Below, in pieces: positions 35,178-44,130 of a stretch of 64,000 bases of DNA. The stretch's first letter is position 1. Every line of letters begins with the position of its first letter. This DNA is from JASJBU01 sp963790775 (GTDB taxonomy: Bacteria; Pseudomonadota; Gammaproteobacteria; Chromatiales; Chromatiaceae). The notes below the pieces were generated by a model. It was given only the letters and a program-made list of their open reading frames with translations, made no database searches and was not told the origin of the DNA. The stretch is taken from contig CAWBPR010000011.1 in the NCBI GenBank assembly GCA_963790775.1, forward strand, positions 186,001 through 250,000, written 5' to 3'. The translations under genes were made by a program, and so were the position numbers.

Positions 35178-36488
35178 TTGAATCCAGTCAAAGTTGGTCT
35201 GTTGGGGCTGGGCACCGTTGGCGGTGGCACATTGAATGTTCTGACCCGGAACGCCGGTGAGATTGCGCGGCGCGCGGGGCGTGGTATTCAGATCTCTCAT
35301 GCGGCAGCCAAGTCCTATGACCCGGAAAATCTGATCGGTCTGGATCAGGTGGTAGTCACTGATGACGCCTTTGCGGTGGTTGATGATCCCGAGGTTGAAA
35401 TCATCGTTGAATTGATTGGTGGTTATTCGCCGGCCCGTGAATTGGTGTTGAAGGCAATTGAGAACGGCAAGCATGTGGTGACCGCAAACAAGGCGCTGAT
35501 CGCCATGCATGGCAATGAGATCTTCGCGGCAGCACAGCGGAAAGGTGTGACGGTGGCCTTTGAGGCGGCAGTCGCCGGAGGCATTCCGATCATCAAGGCA
35601 GTGCGTGAAGGATTAGCGGCGAATAAAATCAAATGGATTGCCGGCATCATCAATGGAACCGGCAACTTTATCCTTACTGAAATGCGGGACAAGGGCCGTG
35701 ATTTCGGTGACGTACTGAAAGAAGCGCAGGCGTTGGGATATGCGGAGGCGGACCCGACTTTTGATATTGAGGGTATAGATGCCGCTCACAAGCTTACCAT
35801 TCTCGGCTCCATCGCCTTCGGTATTCCGCTGCAGTTCGACAAGACCTACATCGAGGGCATCACCAAGATTGAACGGCAGGATGTGGAATATGCCGGCCAG
35901 CTGGGTTACCGCATCAAACACCTCGGCATAACCCGCAGAACAGCAAAGGGCATTGAACTGCGTGTGCACCCGACGATGATTCCGGAGCGGCGTCTGATTG
36001 CCAATGTGGATGGGGTGATGAATGCGGTGCTGGTGATGGGTGATGCGGTGGGGCCAACCCTTTACTATGGAGCGGGTGCGGGTTCTGAACCGACCGCTTC
36101 AGCAGTGGTGGCGGATTTAGTGGATGTGACCCGGGCGCTCACCACGGATCCGGGCAACCGGGTGCCGCATCTGGCGTTTCAACCGGATGAACTGTCGGAT
36201 CTGCCAATCCTTGATATGGAAGATGTTGAAACCGCTTACTATCTGCGGATGCTGGTGGAGGACAAGCCCGGCGTCGTCGCGAAGATTGCCGGGATACTCG
36301 GCGATGCGGGGATCAGCATCGAAGCGATCCAGCAAAAGCAACCGGCTGAAGGTGAAGTCATGCTGCCGCTGATCATGCTTACCCATCAGGTGGTTGAAAA
36401 GCAGATGAACCAAGCCATCGAGGCTATTGAGGCGTTGAGCAGCGTGGCGGGCAGGTTGATGAGGATTCGCATCGAGCAGCTAAAATAA
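35178..36488 (+). CDS. hom: Homoserine dehydrogenase
   Basis: A 436-residue enzyme with an N-terminal NAD(P)-binding motif GLLGLGTVGGG, the catalytic domain (ANKALIAMHG, GIINGTGNFILTEM, DPTFDIEGIDAAHKL) and a C-terminal ACT domain (YYLRMLVEDKPGVVAKIA) that usually mediates threonine feedback. It reduces aspartate semialdehyde to homoserine on the way to threonine and methionine. Translation starts at TTG with a strong AGGAGAGG. thrC, the usual next gene, is absent here. Confidence 0.96.
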   Translation: MNPVKVGLLGLGTVGGGTLNVLTRNAGEIARRAGRGIQISHAAAKSYDPENLIGLDQVVVTDDAFAVVDDPEVEIIVELIGGYSPARELVLKAIENGKHVVTANKALIAMHGNEIFAAAQRKGVTVAFEAAVAGGIPIIKAVREGLAANKIKWIAGIINGTGNFILTEMRDKGRDFGDVLKEAQALGYAEADPTFDIEGIDAAHKLTILGSIAFGIPLQFDKTYIEGITKIERQDVEYAGQLGYRIKHLGITRRTAKGIELRVHPTMIPERRLIANVDGVMNAVLVMGDAVGPTLYYGAGAGSEPTASAVVADLVDVTRALTTDPGNRVPHLAFQPDELSDLPILDMEDVETAYYLRMLVEDKPGVVAKIAGILGDAGISIEAIQQKQPAEGEVMLPLIMLTHQVVEKQMNQAIEAIEALSSVAGRLMRIRIEQLK

Positions 36489-36561
36489 TCAGCTTGTCAT
36501 TCTCTCAGGACACAGAAAATTTAGCGGGTTGTTTGGTCCCGTTCAGAAACTCCCTTCCCGA

Positions 36562-36583
36562 TCCCCATGCGCCGCATGGGGGA
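36562..36583 (+). terminator. Hairpin downstream of hom
   Basis: CCCCATG and CATGGGG pair around a five-base loop about 75 bases after hom. The following bases are A-rich rather than T-rich, so termination at this site is uncertain. Confidence 0.3.
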
Positions 36584-36655
36584 GAAAAATAAACTAAAGT
36601 ATCACTCAGTATGAATAAATATAGCCATTCTTAGGATTGCAGGGGAGACGGGTAC

Positions 36656-38185
36656 GTGACAGTCAATCAGCCGCATCAGGCTTGGAAAATAGTCGGGTTT
36701 TTCGTCATTCTCCTGCTTTTGCTGCTCTTTGCGGTCTATCACGAGACGTTGGAGTATCTGCTTGCCCACTGGAATCAGTTGGAAGCTGGAGATTATGGAC
36801 ATGGCTATCTGGTTCTGGCGATCAGTGTTTACCTGATCCAGCGAAATCTGCGTACCACCTGGGAGATTGCGCCCTGCCCTCAAGCGTGGGGTTTGATTGG
36901 TATTGGTGCTGCTATGTTGTTGTGGCTGGTGAGTGCATTGGCCTATGTGGAGATGATGAAGGTTGTGGCCCTATGGCTACTTCTGCTGGCCACAGTTTGG
37001 ACGGTGCTTGGCACACGGGTGACCGTACAACTGATGTTCCCTCTTCTTTACTTGGGTTTCGCCCTCCCCATCTGGTTTCCACTCTCGCCGATACTGCAGG
37101 AAATAACCGCTGATGTGGTCTTCTGGGTCGTGCGATTATTTCACATTCCCGCATTCCGTGAGGAGAATCTCATCATATTGCCGGCAGGCATGCTTTCGAT
37201 TGAAGAGGCGTGCAGTGGATTACGCTATCTACTGGCAGCCTTAACCCTCGGTACGCTTTATGGCTACATCAACTATACGACTCTGAAACAACGCATTTAT
37301 GTGGTACTGATTTCTGCTTTATTAGCGGTGGTTTCGAATTCCATTAGGGTCTTTGTCGTAGTCTACCTGGGGTACATCACGGAAATGCAACACCCCTTTA
37401 TCAATGATCATTTGATGTTTGGCTGGTATCTGTTTGCAGGCATGATGTTCTTGTTGTTGCTTGTCGGCTCACGGATTTCTCCGCCTATGCCCGATGAATC
37501 TATAAAAACTCGGATTACCAGTGAAAGTCTCGTTAAGGCATGTAGATCGACAACCCCGGCTGTGTCACTGATAGCCGTTTTGGCCGGCTTGTTGCTGATT
37601 TCAGGTCCTGCCGGGTTGCATGCCGTATCCAGCACTGTGATTTCTCCTACATCAATACATCTTGCAATGCCAGCGGGTCGTGATGGTTGGACTGGACCGA
37701 TGGCAATTGATGATGATTGGCACCCCAAATACAAAGGTGCAATCACGCTTAAAAAACAGTATCAAAGAGGGACTGAGAAAATAATCGTGTTCTTGGGTTA
37801 CTACCCTCAGCAAAAACAGGGAGAGGAGTTGATCAGCGACCTGAACCGAATTACTCATGGGGAAGTCTGGCATACCCAGTACACAAGAGGCAGGCAGGTA
37901 GAACTTGAGGGACTGCCCATGCTTGAGCAGTTACTGAACAAGAGATCGAATCAAAAGCGCCTGGTCCTGTACTGGTACCATGTTGCAGGCCTACAGACTA
38001 CGAATAAATATTTGGCGAAATTGCTGCAGATTCTCGGAAGCCTCAGCGGTTCGCCAGAGGCTTCGATTATGGCGGTCGCCACGGACATTGAACATGATAC
38101 CGAGGCGGCACAAGATAGATTGAAGGACTTCATGAGGGATATGGGGGCGTCACTGGCGAAAGTAGCAACTACTCCTTCAGCCTGA
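36656..38185 (+). CDS. xrtA: Exosortase A fused to EpsI domain
   Basis: A 509-residue protein. The N-terminal 280 residues are an eight-helix exosortase with the catalytic triad: cysteine C186 in EEACSGLRY, arginine R231 in NSIRVF and histidine H252 in NDHLMFGW. The C-terminal part (about 330-490) is an EpsI-like periplasmic domain with WTGPM and the LGYYPQQKQGEEL strand. XrtA is a membrane transpeptidase that cuts PEP-CTERM proteins for export to the cell surface. The fusion with EpsI is a known arrangement. The start codon is GTG. It heads the locus that follows with prsT. Confidence 0.95.
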   Translation: MTVNQPHQAWKIVGFFVILLLLLLFAVYHETLEYLLAHWNQLEAGDYGHGYLVLAISVYLIQRNLRTTWEIAPCPQAWGLIGIGAAMLLWLVSALAYVEMMKVVALWLLLLATVWTVLGTRVTVQLMFPLLYLGFALPIWFPLSPILQEITADVVFWVVRLFHIPAFREENLIILPAGMLSIEEACSGLRYLLAALTLGTLYGYINYTTLKQRIYVVLISALLAVVSNSIRVFVVVYLGYITEMQHPFINDHLMFGWYLFAGMMFLLLLVGSRISPPMPDESIKTRITSESLVKACRSTTPAVSLIAVLAGLLLISGPAGLHAVSSTVISPTSIHLAMPAGRDGWTGPMAIDDDWHPKYKGAITLKKQYQRGTEKIIVFLGYYPQQKQGEELISDLNRITHGEVWHTQYTRGRQVELEGLPMLEQLLNKRSNQKRLVLYWYHVAGLQTTNKYLAKLLQILGSLSGSPEASIMAVATDIEHDTEAAQDRLKDFMRDMGASLAKVATTPSA

Positions 38186-38262
38186 TATCGCAATTCAAAG
38201 AGGGGAAGAGACCTGAAACTTTATAACAGAGAAAGTCAATCAGAAAATATTGAGGAACTGAA

Positions 38263-41061
38263 ATGGGTATGATGAAGAGAGGGATATTGTCAAAATGGCT
38301 GATCAGCTTGGTGATCACACTGCTGGTTGTGGCTTGCAGTGACCCGGCAACCCAAAGCCAGCAGATGTTGGAGTCTGCCAAAGCATATATAGCAAAAAAC
38401 AGTTTGCGTGAAGCCGCGTTGGAACTGCGAAATTCCTTACAAAGCAACCCGGAAAATGGTGAGGCCAGGTATCTGCTGGGGATGCTCAATATCGATTTCG
38501 GTGATGTCGCTGGCGCAGAAAAGGAGTTCAAGCGAGCTATTCAAGCCGGTTGGAATGATGAACAGGCACAGATTGGTCTGGCCCGCGCCATGATGAATGG
38601 AGGGGAATTCCAGAAAATACTCGATGAAGTGGCAGTTAAGGATGAGTATTCCGCCAGTACGCGCGCCAACCTCCATGCCATTCGTGCGCTGTCATTGACC
38701 GCGCTGAAACAACAGGATCAGGCTGCTGAGTCCCTGAAGGTCGCCCGGGAAATCGACCCTGACACATTGGAGGTTGAGAAGGCAGTTATCAAACTGAGCC
38801 TGAAAAATGGCGATATTCAAACAGCGCAAAGCCAGTTACCCCAGGCCCTCAAAAATCATCCGGGTAATCGGGAACTACTATTGTTGAGTGCTGTAGTTTC
38901 TCAACAGAGGAAGCAGCCTGCCGATGCCATTGAGGCATTGAAAAAGATCATCGAGCAGGAGCCATCCAATGTCACAACGGTCTACGGCAGGCAGGCGCGT
39001 CTCAGGATGGCGGAAATTCAGATCCACAACAAACAGATAGAGGAGGCGGAAAACACCCTCACGCCCCTATTTAAACGCTTCGCCAATGACCCAGAGGCCA
39101 ATTATCTGGGAGGAAACCTGGCATTCCTGAAGGGTGATTATGGCTTGGCGGAGGAACGTTTGTTAAAAGTTCTCAAGGTGGCGCCTAATCATCCTCAGAC
39201 CCAGCTCTTGTTTGGGGCCGTAAGTTACCAGCAGGAAAATTATGAACAGGCAGCACACCACATCTCCGCATATATCAACGAGGCTCCCGACAATTTAGGG
39301 GCGCGCAAGCTGCTTGGTAGAACTTACATGAAGCTCGGTCAGACTAATAAGGCTCAGTCGGTACTCAAACCGGCCCTCAAAGGAGGTATGGATGATGCCG
39401 AGTTGCTTGCCTTGGTGGGATTGAGCGAAATACGTGGAGGCGATATCGATTCGGGGATTGTAACTCTGCAGAGTGCGGTCAATAAAGCCCCTGAAAATCC
39501 CACGCTACGTCGTGAGTTGGCCAAGGCCTATATTTCATCTGGAGAAACGGAACAGGCCATAGAGGAACTGAACGTCCTGCTGTCAAAGGGAGGTGATAAA
39601 AAAAATACTCAGCTGCTTTTAGTCTTGGCGCATCTCAAGACCGGTGAGTCAGGAAAGGCCATCGATATCGCCTTGAAGATACTATCGGAGAATCCAGATA
39701 ATCCTGCCGCAATGACCCTGGTGGGGAATGTATTTGCTGCAGCCGGTGAACATGACGAAGCCCGAAAATATTTGAACATGGCCCTTGAGGCCAAACCAAG
39801 TGATCTCCAGGCCAGTTTGTCCATGGCGCGACTCGATGAATCGGTGGGCAAAAACCAGGAGGCTGAGTCAATCTACAGTAAACTAACTGAAGCCAACCCA
39901 CAATCCACTATCCCATTGCTGGCGCTGGCGCGCCTGGCAGAAAAGCGCGGCGAAAAGGATGCCATGGTCAGCTGGTTAGAGAAGGCTAGAACTCAGGCGC
40001 CACAGGAACTCAGACCCAGGTTGATACTGGCTGAAGTATATATTCGTGAGAAAGCGTTTAATAAGGCGGAAGCGGTGGTAAAAGAAGCCCAGGAAATCGC
40101 CCCTAACAACACGCTGGTGCTTGCCCACTTGAGCCGGGTCTTGTTTGGTGAGGAACGTTTTAATGAAGCCTTGCCGAAATTGAACGACTGGGTGGAAGCT
40201 GCGCCAGAATCTACCTTGGCCAGACTGCTGCTCAGCCAGACCTACCTGCAACTGGGTCAATTGGAAGACGCTAAAAAAACCGTGGAAACTGCACTTGAAA
40301 TCCAGCCTGGCTCGATACCGGCTCTAATGCTCCTCGGCCAAATAAATTTGAAACAAGGCCTGTACCTAGAGGCGGAGGAAGTTGCCGGGAAGCTGCAAAA
40401 GCTCAAACCTGATGAAGCAATCGGTTACGAGCTGGCGGGTGATGTTTGGTTGAATCAGAATCAGTTTGCGAAGGCAAAAGCGGCTTACGGGGATGCCTGG
40501 AAGCAGCAGCAGTCATCTGCTTTGGCGATTAAGCTTTCTGTTGCTGCTGTGCGTACTGACGAAATTGCAGACGGTGTTGACGTACTACAGACTTGGCTGG
40601 CAAGCAACCCGGATGATGTTCGGGCCTGGCAGTTTATTGGTACTGCTTATCAGAACATGGAGGAGCGCGAAAAGGCCAAACAGGCCTATCAAAAAGCGCT
40701 CAAGTTGCAGCCGGATAATCTGGTGGCGCTCAACAACCTGGCAGGCATCTATACCCAGGAGAGTGATCCACAGGCGCTGGCCCTGGCAGAAAAAGCCTAC
40801 ACCCTGCAGCCCGACAATAACGGCGTCAAAGACACCTATGGCTGGAGTCTTGTTCAACAGGGCGAGGCGGCAAAGGGGCGTCGTCTCATTGAGCAGGCGC
40901 TGAAAGAACTCTCGAATGTGGCAGAAGTGAAATACCACCATGCCGTCGCCCTCATCAAAACCGGGGAGAAGCAAAAAGGAATGGAAATTCTCGAAGTACT
41001 TCTACAGGAAGAGAAAACATTCGAAGGACGTGAGGATGCCGAGAGGATGCTGACAAATTAA
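38263..41061 (+). CDS. prsT: PrsT, XrtA-associated TPR-repeat lipoprotein
   Basis: A 932-residue lipoprotein: signal peptide with lipobox VVAC (lipidated C25), followed by some twenty TPR repeats across the whole chain (for example NPENGEARYLLGML and QPDNLVALNNLAGIY). This matches the large TPR protein PrsT that accompanies exosortase A and is thought to support polysaccharide or PEP-CTERM protein export in the periplasm. It starts 78 bases after xrtA. The size is typical and the frame is intact. Confidence 0.93.
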   Translation: MGMMKRGILSKWLISLVITLLVVACSDPATQSQQMLESAKAYIAKNSLREAALELRNSLQSNPENGEARYLLGMLNIDFGDVAGAEKEFKRAIQAGWNDEQAQIGLARAMMNGGEFQKILDEVAVKDEYSASTRANLHAIRALSLTALKQQDQAAESLKVAREIDPDTLEVEKAVIKLSLKNGDIQTAQSQLPQALKNHPGNRELLLLSAVVSQQRKQPADAIEALKKIIEQEPSNVTTVYGRQARLRMAEIQIHNKQIEEAENTLTPLFKRFANDPEANYLGGNLAFLKGDYGLAEERLLKVLKVAPNHPQTQLLFGAVSYQQENYEQAAHHISAYINEAPDNLGARKLLGRTYMKLGQTNKAQSVLKPALKGGMDDAELLALVGLSEIRGGDIDSGIVTLQSAVNKAPENPTLRRELAKAYISSGETEQAIEELNVLLSKGGDKKNTQLLLVLAHLKTGESGKAIDIALKILSENPDNPAAMTLVGNVFAAAGEHDEARKYLNMALEAKPSDLQASLSMARLDESVGKNQEAESIYSKLTEANPQSTIPLLALARLAEKRGEKDAMVSWLEKARTQAPQELRPRLILAEVYIREKAFNKAEAVVKEAQEIAPNNTLVLAHLSRVLFGEERFNEALPKLNDWVEAAPESTLARLLLSQTYLQLGQLEDAKKTVETALEIQPGSIPALMLLGQINLKQGLYLEAEEVAGKLQKLKPDEAIGYELAGDVWLNQNQFAKAKAAYGDAWKQQQSSALAIKLSVAAVRTDEIADGVDVLQTWLASNPDDVRAWQFIGTAYQNMEEREKAKQAYQKALKLQPDNLVALNNLAGIYTQESDPQALALAEKAYTLQPDNNGVKDTYGWSLVQQGEAAKGRRLIEQALKELSNVAEVKYHHAVALIKTGEKQKGMEILEVLLQEEKTFEGREDAERMLTN

Positions 41062-41096
41062 ATTTCACCTGGCAAGGGGCACGCATTTAGTAATCT

Positions 41097-41135
41097 CTAA
41101 CGTAGGCTGTCGATTTTATTTACAGCCTACGTTAG
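41097..41135. repeat. Perfect 14-bp inverted repeat after prsT
   Basis: CTAACGTAGGCTGT and ACAGCCTACGTTAG are exact complements separated by eleven A+T-rich bases. No T run follows, so it may be a factor-dependent terminator hairpin or a binding site. The rest of the 370-base gap between prsT and the PEP-CTERM gene holds no gene; a weaker GG-N10-GC match (41070-41085) sits just before this repeat. Confidence 0.7.
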
Positions 41136-41369
41136 GCATAAAGAGCAATAGATTTAAATAAATAACTTAAAAACAATGGGGTATGTAATCAATCCTCCTG
41201 TCACGAAGTGAGATATTAAGACTACAAGGTAATCTTTGACTGTTTCTCGCCTGCTGCAACGCGCAACTCCAACCCAGGCCCCATATCTGTCGACAATTTT
41301 TACAGTCAACCTTTCGCCAGGAATGATAAAAGCTTCTTTCTTGTTGTTTTTATTGGTTATTTATATTAA

Positions 41370-41385
41370 TGGCATCATTTATGCC
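41370..41385 (+). promoter_or_regulatory. Sigma-54-type promoter of the PEP-CTERM gene
   Basis: TGGCATCATTTATGCC carries the -24 GG and -12 GC with exactly ten bases between, and matches TGGCA and TGC of the consensus. The predicted start near 41396 leaves a 37-base leader with GGAG before the ATG. Control of PEP-CTERM genes by the PrsK/PrsR system and RpoN is known in other bacteria. Confidence 0.7.
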
Positions 41386-41432
41386 TTGTAGGATGTGTAG
41401 AAACAATATCTGAATCTGTTATGGAGTATAAA

Positions 41433-42224
41433 ATGAACAATAGTCTACGCACACTGGCCTTCGTGATTGCCAGTACTATAGCCTCAGGTGCCAGCGCAAA
41501 TGCGCTTGATTTCTTCAAAGTAAGCACTGGCGCAATGGCGTTGGCTGATGAAGCTGCTTTGCAGAGTATGTTTGATGATGGTTATTTTACCCTGGAGACA
41601 TTTGATAGCTTAGGGACAGCGCCAGTGACTGGAAGCAACGACTCACTGAGTTGGGAGAATAGCGCCGCATCGTTTTCGACTTCTGTAGGAACATTCACGC
41701 TCACCACACCTGGTCTGGATCAGGCCGGTGACGACGTGCCTGATGAGCTGAAAATTGAAAGTAATGCTACCGGTGAACATGGAAGAGAAGTATTGAGTAT
41801 GGCACAGCGGAAGACCTTTGGTTGGACAGTAACGATGCCAGTATTGTTACATGGGATATCGCTACAAGTGGCACATTCAATGCCCTGGGTTTCTGGCTTG
41901 CCGATCCGAATGATGTAGATGCACTTTGAAACTGACATTTTCTGACGGTGATACATTGACTTTCAGCTATCCGACCTTTGGTGGGCAGGCTAGTGGTGAG
42001 TTGTTCTATGTCAGCCTTATGACTGACTCGATGATTACCTCCGCATCAATGATTTTCACCAACTGCAACAATAATATCGTCACCGCCTGCGATCCTCTTA
42101 GTTTAATGACGGTTGGGGTATCGATGACGTGAAAGTCGGCTATGCAGTGCCTGAGCCTACCACCCTTGCCCTGATGGGTCTGGGACTGCTTGGGTTCGGT
42201 GCAGCCCGTCGCCGTAAATCATAA
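41433..42224 (+). pseudogene. PEP-CTERM surface protein, frameshifted three times
   Basis: The start is a typical secreted protein (MNNSLRTLAFVIASTIASG, cut near SANA) and the end is a textbook exosortase sorting tail, VPEPTTLALMGLGLLGFG followed by ARRRKS. In between, the reading frame has to change near 41795, 41922 and 42105 to stay protein-like: YGTAEDLWLDSND, FNALGFWLADPND, LKLTFSDGDTLTFSY and NDGWGIDDVKVGY. The whole would be about 263 residues, a beta-rich protein of the kind XrtA sorts to the surface. GGAG sits nine bases before the ATG chosen. Three shifts in 800 bases mean either a dead gene or poor local sequence. Confidence 0.85.
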
Positions 42225-42247
42225 AAAGAAGTCAAGAGATGAAAATT

Positions 42248-42276
42248 AACCGCCTCAATTGAGGCGGTTTTTTTTT
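42248..42276 (+). terminator. Intrinsic terminator after the PEP-CTERM gene
   Basis: AACCGCCTC-AATT-GAGGCGGTT is a perfect stem-loop followed by a run of nine T. It makes the PEP-CTERM gene a single-gene transcript. Confidence 0.92.
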
Positions 42277-42481
42277 GCCGTCGATTTAAAAACAACACTT
42301 AATGGAAAAACAGAAAACAGTATAATCAACTTGTGTAGTAATGGAAGCGGCCCGTATGTTTAAGGTCTATCCTATGCCGACAGGAGCTCTAAGTAATTAA
42401 AGTTTTGACCCAATTGTCCGATCTGTTGCTAGGGATCGGATATAATTTCAACAACAAATCTGAATAATAGAATCTAAGAGC

Positions 42482-44095
42482 ATGAGGGAACAAATCAACC
42501 TGATCCTGGCGTATTTGCATGGTTTCTGGCGCTATCGTTGGTCTGCCCTGCTGATTTCATGGATTGTAGGTATGGCAGGCGCAGTGGTTGTACTGGGACT
42601 GCCAGACAAGTATGAGGCTAAGGCAGTCATCTATATAGATACGGCGTCGATCATGAAACCACTGCTTAAGGGGCTGGCGGTCGAGACAGATGATACCCAG
42701 GAACTTAATGTAATTAACCGGATTCTCCTCAGCCGGGAAAATCTGCTCTCCGTTATCCGCGAAACTGACATGGACCTGAAAGTGAATACTCCCAGGGCCA
42801 AAGAGGACCTGATCGCCAATCTGGCCAAGGCAATCAACCTCAAAGGCGGGGGTAAGCAAAAGGGTAAGACGAGTAGCCTGTATGAGATCAGCTACCAGTC
42901 CGCATCCTCCCAGCAGGTTTATCAGGTCGTGTCTGTGCTCTTGAATACGATGGTGGAAAGACTACTGAATTCCAGTCGCACTGATACGGTTTTGGCGCAA
43001 AAGTTTCTCAACAGCCAGATCGCGGAATATGAGGCGCGATTGTCCGAGGCCGAGAAAAAAATGGCGAACTTCAAAAAGCAGAATATTGGGATGATGCCGG
43101 ATGAAAGGGGTGGATATTACGTTCGCCTGCAAACCGCACAAGACAAAGTAGAGTCCATTCGTGCGGAACTGCGTTTGGCCAGGCAGCGTCATGCGGAAAT
43201 GATCAAGCAGTTACATGGTGAAAAACCGATTTTAAACACTCAATCCTATGCAGTCGCACCCAAGACGCAATTACAGCAGTATCAGGAGCAACTGGCGAGG
43301 ATTTTAACCCGCTATACGGAGGCACATCCTGATGTGCTGGCCTTGAAGGCGACAATTGCTGATTTGCAAAAGCAGGAAGACCAGCTGAGTGCAGAAAATG
43401 GTGGTTTTGGCTCGGGAGAGAATACGGAATTCAACCCCGTATACCAGGAACTGAAGCTGGAAGTCAGCAAGGCCAGCGTAGAAGTGGAGGCGCTTAAACT
43501 GCAGCTTACTGAACAGGAAGATAAGGTCGAGAAACTCAAAGGGCTTGTCGATGCAATACCTGGCGTTGAAGCCAAATTGGCGGAATTGAACCGTGATTAT
43601 GAGATAACTCGTGAGCGCCACCTCGAACTGGTCAACCGCAGGGAGTCGGCAAGAATGGCCCAGGTTGCCAGTCAAAGCAGCAGTGAAGTGACGGTTAGGA
43701 TCATCGAGCCACCGGTTGTGCCGGTATTTCCTATTGGACCAAACCGCCCACTGCTACTGTTGGCGGCACTGGTAGGCGCTTTGGGGGTTGGTTTAGGGTG
43801 GTGTCTGTTGCGGTATATGCTGGCCCCCACGATAATCTATGTCCAACAGCTCAGGCAGGAATTGGAGTATCCGGTCTTCGGCACGGTATCTTATTTCGTT
43901 ACGCCAGCTGTGCGCCGAAGACGTTTTGTGCAGTTGAGTTCCTTCATGCTTGCCACTTTTCTACTCGTAGTCGTCTATGCTGGCGTGATCTGGAAGCATG
44001 AAGAGGGGAGGGATCTGATTAAAAACGTTATATCAAACAGCAACCCACAAGCTTTGATAAAGGGGGTGTTGAAACGTTCAGGTCTTGATGGTTAG
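42482..44095 (+). CDS. XrtA-associated polysaccharide chain-length determinant (Wzz family)
   Basis: A 537-residue polysaccharide co-polymerase. It has a first membrane helix near residues 18-38, a long periplasmic coiled-coil region (about 160-400, with EYEARLSEAEKKMANFKKQN), a proline-rich turn VVPVFPIGPNRP and two closing helices (about 419-439 and 484-504). This matches the exosortase-linked chain-length family (TIGR03007). It sets polymer length at the inner membrane. No fused kinase domain is present. A TATAAT at 42441 with a 7-bp inverted repeat in front (TCCGATC/GATCGGA) may be the promoter. Confidence 0.9.
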   Translation: MREQINLILAYLHGFWRYRWSALLISWIVGMAGAVVVLGLPDKYEAKAVIYIDTASIMKPLLKGLAVETDDTQELNVINRILLSRENLLSVIRETDMDLKVNTPRAKEDLIANLAKAINLKGGGKQKGKTSSLYEISYQSASSQQVYQVVSVLLNTMVERLLNSSRTDTVLAQKFLNSQIAEYEARLSEAEKKMANFKKQNIGMMPDERGGYYVRLQTAQDKVESIRAELRLARQRHAEMIKQLHGEKPILNTQSYAVAPKTQLQQYQEQLARILTRYTEAHPDVLALKATIADLQKQEDQLSAENGGFGSGENTEFNPVYQELKLEVSKASVEVEALKLQLTEQEDKVEKLKGLVDAIPGVEAKLAELNRDYEITRERHLELVNRRESARMAQVASQSSSEVTVRIIEPPVVPVFPIGPNRPLLLLAALVGALGVGLGWCLLRYMLAPTIIYVQQLRQELEYPVFGTVSYFVTPAVRRRRFVQLSSFMLATFLLVVVYAGVIWKHEEGRDLIKNVISNSNPQALIKGVLKRSGLDG

Positions 44096-44130
44096 TCTTA
44101 ACCGCTTTTACATTGATGTGTAGATTATAA

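Noticed and set aside
38263..41061. prsT repeats as a DNA-level tandem repeat
   Set aside because: The repetition is at the protein level (TPR helices) and the DNA copies differ too much to be a tandem array.
41070..41085. A second GG-N10-GC site after prsT
   Set aside because: The surrounding bases fit the sigma-54 consensus poorly and it would give a 340-base leader; the site at 41370 is much better.
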